Shown here piece after piece: positions 51,508 through 64,000 of a DNA stretch of 64,000 nt (position 1 is its first letter; each line of letters begins with the position of its first letter). This DNA is from Anseranas semipalmata (taxonomy: Eukaryota > Chordata > Aves > Anseriformes > Anseranatidae), in contig VXAA01005213.1 in NCBI GenBank assembly GCA_013399115.1, positions 567,548-631,547 of the forward strand. The letters run 5' to 3'. Below the pieces are notes generated by a model. That model was not told the DNA's origin, did not search any database, and saw only the letters and a list, made by a program, of their open reading frames with translations. The position numbers were made by a program, and so were the translations under genes.

Positions 51508-51683
51508 GTATAAGTGTGTTAGCAGAATGCTTAGACTGTCCTGAACTGAAAGCCACTGCAGATGACTTTATACATCAACATTTCACTGAAGTTTACAAGA
51601 CAGATGAATTTCTTCAGCTTGATGTTAAGCGTGTGACACACCTCTTGAACCAAGATACACTGACTGTGAGGGCAGAAGACCAG
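51508..51683 (+). CDS. KLHL7: KLHL7 exon 5: BACK domain, first half (residues ~148-206)
   Basis: It encodes ISVLAECLDCPELKATADDF through LNQDTLTVRAEDQ, ending between codons at donor GTGAGA. By human numbering ISVLAE contains Ser150 and Ala153, the positions changed in human RP42 retinitis pigmentosa; both carry the normal residue here. The BACK domain positions the kelch propeller relative to the CUL3-bound BTB domain. Confidence 0.96.
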
Positions 51684-54303
51684 GTGAGATCCCTCTTTCA
51701 TTGTAAAAGAGCTCTGTCTTCTATCAGCCAAGAGTGTTGAACTTCATTATCTTTTTTTTTAATCAAGAGATAGTTTGAAGCATCTCACTTCTGATGTTCC
51801 TACAGTATGTGATGCACGTAGTGCTTGCTAAATTGTAGAATAAAAAGTGCATCCTAGCTTGGTCAAAACCAAATGTTAATGAATATCCACTTCAAGTGTG
51901 GCTATTACACATGTAGTCTCTTCAAATTAGAAAAAAAAGTAATAAGGGGAGTAAGCCTTAAAATAGTTTCTTTATTAAGATAGCTATAGGGCTTCTGATT
52001 CCATATAACATGAGTGGAATTAAGTTTACTGTATTACAGCAGTTGGTTCCAGATTGGGGTGCACCTTAATGGCTGCATGTCTGTACCTGAGTATGGGCCG
52101 AGTCTCAGCCTGTATCAGGGAGGAGCTGCTGCTGCTGGAAATATGCATACATAAACTAAGCTTGCAGAACTGAGGAACTTAGGAACAAGGTGGACCAACC
52201 ACTCAAAACTAGAAGCATCGACAGTGACAGATTGGTAGAAGGCCCCTATTTATGGAATAGATACAAAAAAGCCTAGGTGGCTGGAAAGGGCCTAAAATTT
52301 CATTCATTTTAAAAGCTGTAAACTGTGGTAGAAATTACATTCACAGCTGTCCCATTTGGAAAGCTTGATTCAGTATACCACAGCCCTGAATGCTTGTTTG
52401 CCAGAATGTTCTTCCTACTGCAGGAAAATAGAGTATGGGTGTGTCTGCACTGCAGCCCAGAGAGGTGATTGCAAGATGATTGTAGCTGCTGGATACTTCT
52501 TGAAGGTTCTTAGTCAAATCTGTTGAAATCATACTGAAGTTTTGCCTTTATAGCTGGTTCTGGTACTTGAACTAGGTAATTTAAGTTAATTTGGCCATGT
52601 CATCGTGAGTTTACACTCCTCTTTGAAGTGCAACAGAGGGATCTCGTAATTAAGATGGTATGTGTATGCACTTAAATAGAAGTGGGTGTTTTGCTCACTC
52701 TGAAGTTTAGCCTTCACAGAATTAATGCATTTTCTGCAATGTATCTGTTGCATGAAAATAAGAATTGCTAAGTGTGGGGGGATAATATCAGGTCACAAGA
52801 ATATGATAGCTGACTAGTTTATAAATATGATTCAGGTCACAGTTTAAAATTCTTACCATGGACTAGGAAGAGTTCAGGCCACACGGTAACATTCTCAAAG
52901 CTAGAAGTGTGTTATATTTTGTTAGCTTGCAGTGGAAATTACACTTTAGAATTTACATTCTTGAAGTTTTGTTGATAAAGTAAGATGGCATGCTTCAACT
53001 CAGCAGCAGTGACAGAAATTTCAGGTAGGCAGCATGGCATGATTAAAATTCGTCTTATGAAGTGGCAGCATACATATGAAATTGTAAAGTTAGCTGGTGA
53101 TAGCAAAGGAATCTTATTTCTCAGGAGTACCAGTAGAAAGTTGACATGCTCCAATGTTTATATTGGTGTAAAGCATACTTACATTTAGCAGAAACAGGAA
53201 GGATAGCTTTCGTTACTAGCTGGCCTATTTTTCCTGTATGCTAGTAGTGTTTCTGTTGTTGATTTGGACAGGAACACTGTGTGCCAACATTCTGCTGAAT
53301 TTCCTTAGCTGATGGAACTTGAGCCTTAAATCCTTTTTCTTTCTTTATTTTCCTTGCTCTGTGGTCATTTTGCAGGATTACAGCTGAGGAGGTTTAGCAA
53401 TCCTTCTGAATAACTCATAATATGGAGAGACATTTAATGGCAGAACTAATCTCAGTCACTCACAAGTGATCACTGATCAGTTTCAGCTACAACGAGTAGG
53501 TATTGACTGTGTTATCACTTGTAATGAAATTAGTGCTGACTCTGAAATGGCAGTGTAGTAGATAAGTTTGCTATGTCTGAGAGCAGCACTGAAGTATCTT
53601 AGTACATAGGTAATATTGGACTTCCTTTCCATTCCTTCCTGACTCAGAGGACGATCTTGAATAGAACAGGTTTCTTGGTTACCTTGCCTGTTCTGTCCTC
53701 CCTGCCCTGTCAAGAAAACACGTTATCTTTTCCTGTAAAGAGGAGATAGAGAGGAGAGTCTCAGAACAGTAAACTGCGTGGCAGTCTGCAGTTTTTAATA
53801 AAAAAAAAAAAGTCTCCCAAGACACAATAACAATGCATTTGTAACTTCCTGACACTGGTTTGATAACAGAAGCAGTTTGTCAGCTCAGGACATTGTATAA
53901 AGTACAAGCTATTTCAAAATTTCTGGTGAAGTATTATCTGTGTTGTGACACTGAACGTGCAGCATATTAGCCTTAATGTGGCGCAGGGGTTACCCACATA
54001 AATACAAATTGCAGATTCATGCTTGCCATTTGAAAAAATGTTAAATGGCAGTAGAAGTTTTTATTTAAAAAAAAAAAAAAAAAAAAGTTTTGTAGAGGGA
54101 TTTTACTTCATGCCTGAGCATTGTCTTACCTTTTTTGGAAGATGGGGGTGTAGACACTTTTAGTGATATCTCCACGTACTGAAATGTTAGTATAAGTTAA
54201 CCTCCAACAGGTAGAAGAATCTGTTCGGAGCACTGAGATTTAGCTGTTGTCTGAGTCTATAGTGATGTACATTATCCTCTTCTTTCCTTTTCTTTTGTTT
54301 AAG
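51684..54303 (+). other. KLHL7: KLHL7 intron 5
   Basis: Donor GTGAGA; acceptor TTTTGTTTAAG, a less common AAG. It contains A-rich runs near 53799-53811 and an A20 run at 54067-54086. No exon or repeat family seen. Confidence 0.88.
54067..54086 (+). repeat. (A)20 homopolymer
   Basis: Twenty consecutive A in KLHL7 intron 5, sense strand. Confidence 0.95.
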
Positions 54304-54478
54304 GTTTATGATGCAGCAGTCAGATGGCTGAAGTATGATGAGCCAAATCGCCAGCCATACATGGTTGACATTCTTGCTAAAGTCCGATTTCCTCTTATAT
54401 CAAAGAACTTCTTAAGTAAAACAGTTCAGGCTGAACCACTTATTCAGGATAACCCAGAATGCCTTAAAATGGTGATCA
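54304..54478 (+). CDS. KLHL7: KLHL7 exon 6: BACK domain, second half (residues ~207-265)
   Basis: It encodes VYDAAVRWLKYDEPNRQPYM through QDNPECLKMVI, ending one base into a serine codon at donor GTAAGT. AAVRWLKYD with the following KVRFPLIS is the classic BACK helical pair. PYMVDIL differs from human PFMVDIL by Tyr for Phe. Confidence 0.96.
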
Positions 54479-55943
54479 GTAAGTTGACCTCTAGTTGAAA
54501 TCTTTGATGTTCTGTATAATTTTAAAATAGTGTGGAATGTAATTTTTTGAAAATTGGTTTAAAATGCTTTGACAACATTTTCACATTAAATACATCTGAC
54601 TGCATTCCCTTGAGGATGTTGCATTTAGTTGAAGTTGGATTAGCAGATTGCCATGTAAATAACACCCATTCTTATGTAACAAGAAAAGAAATGAAAGTCA
54701 CCAGCAAATGATATTAACTTGGTGATGTGTAATGGAATGAAGTTTCTGTCAATGAGTCGTTAGGGTAACTGGAAGTGTTAGTGTGCCTTTGGGACAGAAT
54801 AGTGATTTCAGTGTCTGTTATTGTTCATGTGTGAATTAATCAAAATTTCACTAAATTAATTTTTAATATTATAAAGCTTCCCTAAGCAAATAAGAATGTT
54901 AAGCCTTTGCACTATTTTCATCTCTTACATACTGTGAAAGTTGAGGCTACGGGTAGTTACGTTCTCAAGGTACAGATGAGATGAGGGAACAAGCTTCCCT
55001 TTTGTTTGTTTTTTAGACACCAAATTTGAATTTTTATCATGTAAGAAAGAAAAACCTAGATGTTGATAAATATTCTGGAAGAATGTTTTTTTATTTCAGT
55101 AGCAGTTATTTAGTCAGCTTCCTTTTAGTGTAGATCTAAAACTGGCATGCAACTGTTTTCCTTCAGTCAACAAGCAAGATTCAAATTAACTTATATGTTG
55201 GTGAGTATTTGTTGATCGTCAATATCGCAGTCATAGTTCTTGCATGACATGAATTAGGTGCATTGTTGAAGAAATAGGAATTTTTGTTTCAATGGCTTGT
55301 AATGTCACTAATATTTCTGTGTTCTTTGGAATGTTTCTTAGGAAAATGTTTATTTTCTTATAGCAGTTGTAACTAATACTTTGCATTGTCAAATTATGAA
55401 CAAAAGTGAGGGTTTTTTATGAGATGCAGCGTGCTAGGGAGGCATTCCTTATTGATCAGAAACTGGGGGATAAGGAGCAGGGCATGGTGACTCCTCGTTA
55501 CATTCAAGTCCCTTCTTTAATGTTGGTGTTATTCTCTTTGGACTCCCAGTTCTGCCAGTATTATTTTTCTTTGGTTGTGCTTCCTTTTGCCAGTTTGGCA
55601 AATGTAGTTGCCTGGTAATAATGGCTAAATTAGCTAAATGGCTAAATGAGCTGATAGATAAATTGGTATGTAACATGAGTCCATATCCATGTCCTGTTTT
55701 CACATGGAGTAGGCAGTTTGAAATGGGATGTAAATCTTGGATGTATGCTCCTATTGTCATGTGATATTGCACATTCTTTATTTAAAAACAAAAAACAAAA
55801 CAAAACAACAACAAAAAAACCAAAGCTGTACAGATGTACTGTGGAAACTTGATTTCCCCCTTTTTTCCCCTCCCTAGCTCTGAAACATCCCTTCCTGTGT
55901 ATGAGCTACACTGGTTCTACAACAGCTGTTGTCTTCCTTCCAG
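54479..55943 (+). other. KLHL7: KLHL7 intron 6
   Basis: Donor GTAAGT, acceptor TTCCTTCCAG. An A/AAAC-rich low-complexity stretch lies at about 55783-55822. Nothing else recognised. Confidence 0.88.
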
Positions 55944-56086
55944 GTGGGATGCGATACCATCTACTTTCCCCAGAAGACAGAGAAGAGCTAGTGGAAGGTA
56001 CGCGGCCAAGAAGAAAAAAACATGATTATCGCATTGCTTTGTTTGGAGGCTCACAGCCCCAGTCCTGCAGATATTTTAATCCAAAG
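55944..56086 (+). CDS. KLHL7: KLHL7 exon 7: BACK-kelch linker and kelch 1 start (residues ~265-312)
   Basis: It completes the serine and encodes GMRYHLLSPEDREELVEGTR, the basic stretch PRRKKHDY, then RIALFGGSQPQSCRYFNPK, ending between codons at donor GTAATC. The Gly-Gly pair marks the first kelch blade. LVEGTRP has Glu where human has Asp. Confidence 0.96.
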
Positions 56087-59000
56087 GTAATCGTTACCTC
56101 AGAATGCATTAAGATTCACTGTTTGTAATCTTGTGTTTTATATTTGCTGATGACATTAACTAAGACATAATGATCTACAAAATGGTATGGGGAAGGATGT
56201 ATTCCCTGCCTCTTGGGTATACAGCTGGAAGAGTGTAGCTAATTAGGTATTTTCAAATCTGTGTACCTAGATGTAATACTTCATTTTGAATAGAATGATT
56301 ATGTGCTTGTTTGTTGGCATTATTAGATATGGAGTTCTGAAATACATTTGAGTCAAGAATTGATTGGTATGTGCATCCCACAGCTGGAAATAAATAAAAG
56401 GTCACAGAAAGAGCAGGCAATCAGCTAGGAATATATAAAAGTCTGTATGCATGTGCATGCACGTATGTGTCCAGAGACTAACTCAAAGCAGTTTCTTCTT
56501 AGCGTAAGTTAAAAGATTGGCTTTTATGATAGCATAGAACCTGTTTTAGAGTACAAGGGTTTTTGATGCATTTAGTATAAATATGTAACCATTTCTAAAT
56601 CCCAATGGTTCACAATTCTATTAGTTAAGAGTGTGCAAGAAGAACTGGAAGCCAGGTACCCTAGAAGTGTGGGGGGGAAGTGAATTTCTACAACAAAAAC
56701 CTTAAAGATGGCCAATTCAGAGCAATCAAGCTTTGCCTGATAATTTTTCCATGTTCCCTGAATGAAATCAAGCCATAGGAACGTTTATTTCATCCATGCA
56801 GACCAGATGGTTTAGAAACATCAGCTGCTTGCAGAAGGATCATCCATACGATGTTTTACCAGATAAGCACATGCAATAATACAGAAATAAGTTTCTGCCC
56901 AAGTATCAGTGCTCTCTGATAAATTATGAAATTACATACCTGTAATATTTTGCTGCAGAAATTCCAATTGTTTCAAGTCGGCATATTAAATGCTTATTAT
57001 AATTTCAAACGGTTTTGTGTGTTATCTGTGTGAACTACATAGTGAATGTGAGCCCTGTCAGATCTAATTCAGAATGAACGAGCCCTTGGGATGTGTTTTG
57101 AACTCATCTGATAAGAATTTGCATTCCCTTGTGTAAAATAAAATTGAAGCCACCTTTTCTGAGCACTGATCAAGTTTGAAAAAAATTACCAGATTTGCTG
57201 ACTTAAATTGAGACATTTAATTTGTATTTTTATTGAGAATTCCAAATTCTTAAATAATGTCTTATCTTCCTTCATATGTATACTCAAGTAAGATATATAA
57301 ATAGGGTCCCAACTGGGGGTGGGAGGAACAAAGCAGATCTCTTTTGTTTTTTTTTTCTGGAGTTAAGTGGTAAATTCTTTCCAAGGCCTAAGCTGGGGAA
57401 ATCTTGATCAGGGCATTTGTCCTCTTCAAATGGTTATTATTTTTGGCATTTTAACGAGTTGTAATTCACCCAACATGCTCTGACCTTTCTTCTATTAGAA
57501 GGAAATCAGATCAATGTTTCTTTCTCTTGCTCTACAGTAACTTATGTTGGAACAAAGCTATTTTAAGGCAGGATGGAAACTAGCTTTGAGACTTACTGTC
57601 GCAGTCAGTAATTGGCAATGGTATTATCAGCACAGAGTCCGTGTGGTCTCTTTGCCAACCTAACTGATAGGTTAAATTCCATGATAAGGGCCTAATGTCA
57701 ATGGTGGTCAGAACTCAAGAGGTGGGGTAGTTGCTTCATCACTCTTTATATGCTGATATAAAATCCCTCAGTTGTCACCATGTATTATTTTTTTTTTTTT
57801 TTGAAGATTCAATCTTGTTTGAAAAATAATAATCTCGATACATGCTGAGTGGGAGCAAGAGGCAAAGACAGCTGAAGGGAAAATTATGTACGTAGTTATG
57901 GAATATTCAGTCAGACCTAAACTATAATAATAGAAAAATCTGTTTTGTAGACAAAAAGTCCTGTCTATATAAAACTACATAAAGCATAGAAAAAAACATC
58001 CCACTTTTTCTTAGACTATTTGCTCAGGGATAACACACACGCAAAAATAAAAAATTGAGTTTGGAAGAAATTTTGCAGAATTATCTCTTGATGGAGCTGT
58101 ATGACCTTGCCATGTGGATTAACTGGGGAGCTGGGGGTGAGCAGGAGGGTAGGGGCAGGGAAGGAGAAGGAAAAATGAGCAAATTGGAGAACTTGATTCT
58201 AATGAGCATTGTCTCTATTGAAAGTTTTTTTTTTTTCTAGTGCTTATATGCTTCCTTAAGTGTTCTTAGCTAGACTGTCATATCTTCTTCAATAGCTTTT
58301 ACTTACTTTATTTTCAGCTTTTAAGTTATTTAAAGGTCCTTTTTCTGGACATTTTCCTTGAGTATTACAGTTTGATTTTTAGCTTTGACAGTAGCTTCTT
58401 AAATGCCACAAACCAAGGATCCAGAACCCCTGTTGGATTAGCATCACATGCATGTAAAATAAGTGTGGGAGGTAGGGCTCCAGTGCTGCAAATACTACAC
58501 CACATGTTTAACTCGCTTTAATTAGTCTTATCAAAAGATGAGTGTCAGAGTGTCAAGGTTTTATATATGTATTTCTGCCAGGTTAGGATTTTGGGAAGGA
58601 ATTGAAACTTTGTTTATTTCTTGTCTGCTGAGCTGATTGAATAGTGACCTAATCCCTTACTTGTGAATTTAATTAAATCCTTATACCCCAGCTAAAGAGA
58701 CAGTTCGAAACAAACTTAAGTTATGTTTCTCCTGAAAATACTATACTGGTTATGAGTGACACTTGTCACTCACTAGTGACTAGTTCTAATACTACAAAAC
58801 TAGTGCAAAAAATGACTTTCACTGATTGCTTTCCACACAAAAATCAATCTCTAATGTTGATCTTCATTTCCTCCTTTGTCAAAAAGCATTTTTAAAATAA
58901 GAATGCATTGAATAGACCGTGTTGTTTGTTGAAACTGTTAACAGTATTACTTTGTCTGTCTTTGTCCTTGTTAGCGCTGTGTCTGAGCACTCTAGTGATG

Positions 59001-61415
59001 CATGCACTTCAAGAGAGCAAAATAATGGAACAGATGCAGTCTGGGGCATAAAGCTCCGGTGGAGCAATCTGGCACTACTTTGAATAGAGATGTTTGGTTA
59101 TATTTGGTTGGAGTTATACTAAAAATCTGAGGTGTCCTATTTGTGGTGGTGGGAAGCATTTTTGTGTTGAATTTTCCAGGGGGAGGGGGACACGAGATGA
59201 CACTTTTTTCCCAAGTTGGAAATAAAAGTTTTTTAATGATTTCTTGATTAAAATTTATGTATGACTTTATGGGATTTTGAGGCAGGAGTATGCTTACTCC
59301 CTTGAAATTATGCTACTATCCCTAGTGACCAAAATTAGCTGGAAGTTTTAACTCTTTAACAACACAAAATTCACCAATGGCAATTAAAATTTAACAGATG
59401 CCTGGCATTGATATTTCTTGACGATTCAGAGAACCAGCACACCTCTTATGAGGAGATAAGGATCTGTAGATGATACGCTGTTAATGGCAAGGTTGTCCCC
59501 ATTAGACATGTCTGCTGTTCTTCCTTGGAAGAGGAAGTATCAACTGAAATTAAGGAAAAAGTTTTAAACAAAAGGAGGTAGTCTTCCACGTGGCCCTTAA
59601 TTACATCTGGAATTGTTGTCACAGGGCCTTGTAGCTGCCAAGAGCTCAGATAGTTTTAATAAGTTAAATTCATTTCTTTATTTAAAAAATAAATAAAAAA
59701 GCCTTTCAAAGACTATTAAATACAAAGATACAGCTTTTGCCTCTGCTGTCCTGCAGCACCAGTTGTTGAAAACCAAGGTCAGCAGGCAAAGTGTCACCAT
59801 GTACTTATCTTGTTCTTTCTTTCCTTCTAACCCCCTCCACAAAAATGAGGCTTGCCATTGCCCAGAGTTGCATGGATCTTGGCTGTGGTGGAAAGCAACT
59901 GTTCTTAAATGCATAAGCCCTATTGAAATGAATTCTGTGTGGTACAGACGAACACGCTGAAGAGCACTAAAAGAAAAGGACCCGAATTGCCTCCTGCTGG
60001 AAGAGGAGGGTTCTGCTGAGTATGTTGAGGTTGTGGGAGAGCCTATGGCTTTTCGTTTGATACAGGTGTGATTGAAAGGGTGGCTATGAACTGAAGCCAC
60101 AAAAGTGGGTCAGGTCACAGCCCTTACAACAGTAAGGGAAAACAACACGGATTTTTTGTAAAAGTGCCAGAAATTTGAGCCAGGAAATATGATTATCTTG
60201 CACAAAGCACTAAGACGTTTTTCTTAAGATTTATGCAGCTATTTATTTTGCCATGCTGTAGTATGGCTTTCCTTTCTAGGATGCCTCAGGACGTGTTTCT
60301 CACCATAAAGGGCCACATGCACCTGCCAGCTCTTCTTGATATGGGGGATGCTACAGGAAAAGATTGTAAGATGTTTTGGACTGTAACATGCTCTGCCTCT
60401 TTCTTTGAACCCCCATGTAGGAGTCGCTGTTCCTCCTCATTGACCAAGGTGTTTGAAGTATGTCCTTGCTAAGAAAATGTAATAATGTAATGTCTTGTGT
60501 GAACCATTACAATGAAGGTCATTCAGCAGGTTTAGCTAGACCATCCTGAGGTGACAGAGATAACAGTTAAGGTTCCAGGCTTTCCTGTTCAGCGTAAGAT
60601 ACAAGCTATGCTTATGATGGCATGGAATACGTGAGATGCAATTATTCCAGAAGTGTCTCTTGTGCTGTATGCTATCCTGGTCTGCCATCATTTGCTGGGT
60701 TTGCTGTTCTTAAGGCTTTGGGTAGCGTTAATGCCTATATTTGATACTTGCTGGTTTTGCCAATCCATGCAAAATCAGTTTCTAGGCAACATGACTGCTA
60801 GTATTTGTGAAAAAGCATTACCCTATTTCTCATGCTATCAACTGTGGATAGCTATAGATCATTTGTGTTTTGTAAATTCTGTAAATAAGCTTCTAGTTGT
60901 CATGGTAATAAAGTATGTATCACAGAGCTTTTTAACTGAGTTGCTTGTCAATTTGGATATTATCTTCTTTTTCCATCGCCTTTGTTTGGTTTTACTTTCT
61001 GTATTTATTTTCTTTAGATGTAAGATGTCTTTTTCCATTCCTATAAAAGAAAATGCAATTCTGCTTTATTGATTACATGCATTGTTTCTGACTTGCTAAC
61101 AGCAGGAGGTCAATTCTGTTGGGGGGACAAAAATATCTGTTTTTCAGGGAAGCTGTACTGGGTGTACACAGGGAATGAGGAGATAGAAATTGATAATGTC
61201 ATGGTTCATTGCAGCTAACTATGTCTGTGTCTAAGCGAATTTTTCAAGAGTACGCCTGAGGAGTATTCTTCAATAAACAGTATTCATGTTTGTTTTGAAA
61301 AGGAAATTTAAAACTGACCATATCTAAATCTCTATGAAAAGCTCTGTTTGAAAAACACTCGCTGTGCAGGTAAGTGTTACAATCTATTAGACATTACCTG
61401 TTCTTTGTAATGCAG
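56087..61415 (+). other. KLHL7: KLHL7 intron 7
   Basis: A 5.3 kb intron with donor GTAATC and acceptor TTGTAATGCAG. It has a T15 run at 57788-57802, a G-run cluster on the sense strand at 58125-58160 and a T-rich stretch open for 139 codons (60653-61072), which looks hydrophobic only because of T-rich codons. No repeat family or RNA gene recognised. Confidence 0.88.
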
Positions 61416-61656
61416 GATTACAGCTGGACAGACATCCGATGTCCCTTTGAAAAGCGCAGGGATGCAGCTTGTGTCTTCTGGGACAACGTAGTTTATATTT
61501 TGGGTGGTTCCCAGCTCTTCCCTATAAAGCGAATGGACTGCTACAATGTGGTGAAGGATAGCTGGTATTCCAAGCTAGGACCTCCAACACCTCGAGATAG
61601 CCTTGCAGCCTGTGCTGCTGAGGGCAAAATTTATACATCTGGTGGTTCAGAAGTGG
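61416..61656 (+). CDS. KLHL7: KLHL7 exon 8: kelch repeats 1-3 (residues ~313-393)
   Basis: It encodes DYSWTDIRCPFEKRRDAACV through GGSQLFPIKRMDCYNVV to EGKIYTSGGSEV, ending one base into a glycine codon at donor GTAAGA. Two Gly-Gly kelch signatures (ILGGS and TSGGS) with the spaced Tyr and Trp residues mark successive propeller blades that bind substrate. The following exons, with the remaining blades and C-terminus, are outside the window. Confidence 0.96.
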
Positions 61657-64000
61657 GTAAGACACTAAAAATCTTTAAAACAAACCAAAAAAAAAAGCAC
61701 AAACAAAGATACCTGGAAATTTCTCTGGTTTTTGCATGACTCTGTTGAAAAGAAACTGCACGTTGCCATGTTAGCCTAATGAGTTAATTTTCCCATATTT
61801 AGAATTTTCTCCTCCCCACAATCCAACAATCTATTTCTGTTGTGTTTTTAAAATGGTTTCACTTACTGAAATGATATTATTCACATTAACTATGGTGTAC
61901 AGTACACTGTACTTTTAAGAGTTAACTAGGGATGAGCAAATATATTTGGAGGATCCCACTCTGCTATTAGTTTACCTCTATAAATCCACAGAATTCAGTG
62001 TGGTTTAAAATTTTCTGTGACGTATGGCCAGAATAGCTGCATTTTGGCAACGGTATTCATTGAATATGTTGGGCCTAATGTTTTTCAAAGAAAAAAAGGG
62101 GGTGGAAAAAAGCTTTCGAATTACTGGTTTTGGTGGTGAAATCATATCTGGCCCTCTAAAGGAATTTGTCTGATTTTTCTGTGAAATGACAGAAGTTATC
62201 TTCTGTTAAATTGTTATTGTTGGCTTGCTTCAGTAAATGGAGAAATACTATTTTCTTTAGATGTTATTAGTCACTGTAGTTAAACAAAGACTATTGGGGG
62301 GTTTTCCCCCTCTCCACAAAAATAAACCTTAGTGGGTGACACACAAACCCTAGTGTGTGTAATAGCAACTGTTACTGATTTTTGTTTAAATCAATCTGAT
62401 ACATCTTCAGCAAACCAAAAGTAGAAATGTAGGTATGCTATATCAATAAAAACAGAGCTCAAAGGAAAAAAAAAAATAAGTTCTGCCAAAAAAAAAATAA
62501 TAATAAAAAAAAAACAATACTGTATCTAGGAAGATTTTTTTCTTTAGTAGATCCTATTGGGTTCTGTCTCACTGCAGAGGAAAGTGAGCGGGAAAAAAAT
62601 GGTTGTAATCGGTGCCTAACATTGATAAGTCACTTAATGGGAAGTTGTGACATTTAGGTAATGTTATCTGACTTCCAAAAGACTTCAAGAGGTCTGATGT
62701 AGCAGCAGATAAGACAGTTCGTAGCTGCCACCTAGTGTCATAAGTGTGACATAACACTTCCCATTATTTGAAACAGGTTTTGCAGAGTTCCAATCCTTGG
62801 TTAAACCTTTTAAATCTTCCCTGGGAAAGACAGAATAGTAAAATCTAAAAATAAATAACTGAGTGAATACTGCTTGTTTAGAAAAGTCTGTCTATCCTGA
62901 TTATAGTGTTTTCTAATTGGAGCAAACAATTATGTGAAACTATAAATTGGAAAAAAAAATGCTGTAGTGTGTTTAGTTGTAGAGAAGTCTAAAAATTGCA
63001 TGCTGCTTGCGTTGACCAAAGAGTTTGGAAAACAAATTAATGTGTCAGTCCACTAAGACAACAGGGTTTGTTCCACCTTTTAGAGTTGATGGAAGTACTG
63101 TTTTGCTTGCACTAGCCAACGGAATTTGAGCACTAAACATACTGAATTCTTCCACTATATTCAGGTGCAGGACAAATACTTTAACATCATACTGACAGCA
63201 GACTGAAAACAGAAGCTTTTCACTTTTTAGAAATGACGTTAAAGACAGTTCTACTCCCCCTGCATAAGAACTTGTACAGCTTCAAAGCAATAAGGATGTG
63301 TATTTACATCAAGGAAAAAATACGTCTCACTCTGCAGTTCTTAATGATATTGAGAATTATGTGGTAGGAGTAAACAAATACACAGTTCATAGAAGTCTAC
63401 TCCTGTATTTTGGGTCTGGAAATGTAATGCTGTTCCATAGATTTTGACGGTGCAGTTCCCCAGCTGGTACTGAGTGCTGCTAGTGTACACACTTAGTTCT
63501 TTTCTGAGAAAGCTGTATCCAGCCTTCTCTGCTTTTGTTACGGCTAGTTATCCAAGCACAAGGCTTTAAGCTCATTTATCTACATTTATCTAGCCCATTT
63601 ATCTATATTAGAAACATTGCTTTTGATTTCAGTAATAGTTTTATTGGCCCTTGAGGGAGGAAGACACAGACCTTGCAGTTCCAGAAAATAAGTATCTGCC
63701 AGTCCCCAGGAAGAAAGTAGTATGGTGAAGGTTAGCTGTTCTGTGGTTGCTAATAAATCAGAAGTATGTTATAACATAATCTAGCCATCTAATTCAAAAG
63801 CAACAAATATTCTGGGAATTGGGCAAGTCACTTTGCTTGGAAAAAGACTCGTGCGAATCTGCACTAAGTTTACAAAGCTGTTTTCATCTTCACATCTGAA
63901 AGTTCCATATGTCTCCAAGTACTGAGAGTAGCGTGAGTTGATGGCAATTTGATCAGTAACTTACACAAATCTCTGTTCAGTGTCAAACCACACCCTGCCC
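61657..64000 (+). other. KLHL7: KLHL7 intron 8 (incomplete)
   Basis: It begins with donor GTAAGA and runs to the window edge. A-rich and AAT-rich simple sequence lies at about 62465-62515. No further kelch exon was found before base 64000. Confidence 0.82.

Larger units (their letters stand above)
43512..64000 (+). other. KLHL7: KLHL7 transcription unit, 5' and central portion
   Basis: Seven consecutive exons between 47201 and 61656 give one continuous reading frame of about 352 codons that matches KLHL7 nearly residue for residue. KLHL7 is a BTB-BACK-kelch protein that acts as substrate receptor for CUL3-RING ubiquitin ligases; in people, dominant changes in the BACK region cause retinitis pigmentosa (RP42). 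The visible part corresponds to human residues about 41-393 of 586. The N-terminal exon is presumably in the N run and the final kelch exons lie beyond base 64000, so both ends are missing because of the gap and window limits, not gene decay. All visible introns are GT-AG. The left boundary is approximate. Confidence 0.93.

Noticed and set aside
59678..60100. 140-codon minus-strand frame
   Set aside because: It is antisense within KLHL7 intron 7, with no family signature and a length compatible with chance.
60653..61072. 139-codon hydrophobic plus-strand frame resembling a membrane protein
   Set aside because: It lies in KLHL7 intron 7. The hydrophobic look comes from T-rich sequence, and no family signature is present.
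1..64000. Search by eye for an endogenous retrovirus, CRISPR array, toxin system or other exotic module
   Set aside because: No paired LTRs, retroviral gene signatures, regularly spaced repeats or gene clusters were seen. The window is explained by two ordinary vertebrate genes, CR1 copies and simple repeats.

Overview
The window is vertebrate nuclear DNA, almost certainly from a bird. It is AT-rich, has single-copy genes with long introns and canonical GT-AG junctions, and its only clear interspersed repeats are two CR1 retrotransposon copies with the 3'-end sequence typical of avian CR1. I cannot name the species. I recognise parts of two protein-coding genes arranged head to head: HYCC1 (FAM126A, hyccin) on the minus strand on the left and KLHL7 on the plus strand on the right. 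To my knowledge the two are also neighbours in mammals.

Layout. Bases 1 to about 22.7 kb are the 5' part of HYCC1, read right to left: a GC-rich promoter region broken by a 597-base run of N (22723-23319), an intron of about 20 kb containing an internally deleted CR1 copy (about 5100-6372), the start-codon exon (2883-2962), a 2.5 kb intron, and the next coding exon (234-335). The rest of HYCC1 lies left of the window. From about 23.3 to 42.8 kb is an intergenic interval with no recognised gene. It holds microsatellites and one isolated GC/CpG-rich patch (about 27.4-27.85 kb) followed by a strong splice-donor-like sequence. At 42.8-43.95 kb come a reverse-oriented CR1 fragment, a (CCCATG)n repeat with G-quadruplex potential on the minus strand, a perfect NRF1-type palindrome and a 305-base N run, which together mark the KLHL7 promoter. 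From 47.2 to 61.66 kb seven coding exons of KLHL7 encode almost the whole BTB domain, the BACK domain and the first kelch repeats, about 352 codons. Exon 1 is not visible and probably lies in the N run. The last kelch exons lie right of the window.

Roles. Hyccin is a subunit of the PI4KA/TTC7/FAM126 complex that makes PI4P at the plasma membrane. KLHL7 is a substrate adaptor of CUL3 ubiquitin ligases. They are unrelated in function, and the sequence shows nothing more than divergent neighbours.

I found no operon, CRISPR array, tRNA or rRNA gene, or endogenous retrovirus, and no convincing undescribed system. The observations most worth checking are: both promoters are interrupted by N runs; the G4 repeat beside the NRF1 site; the orphan CpG patch; a perfect 15-bp inverted repeat carrying forkhead-type motifs; a T21 homopolymer at a HYCC1 splice acceptor; and an overlapping upstream ORF in HYCC1.
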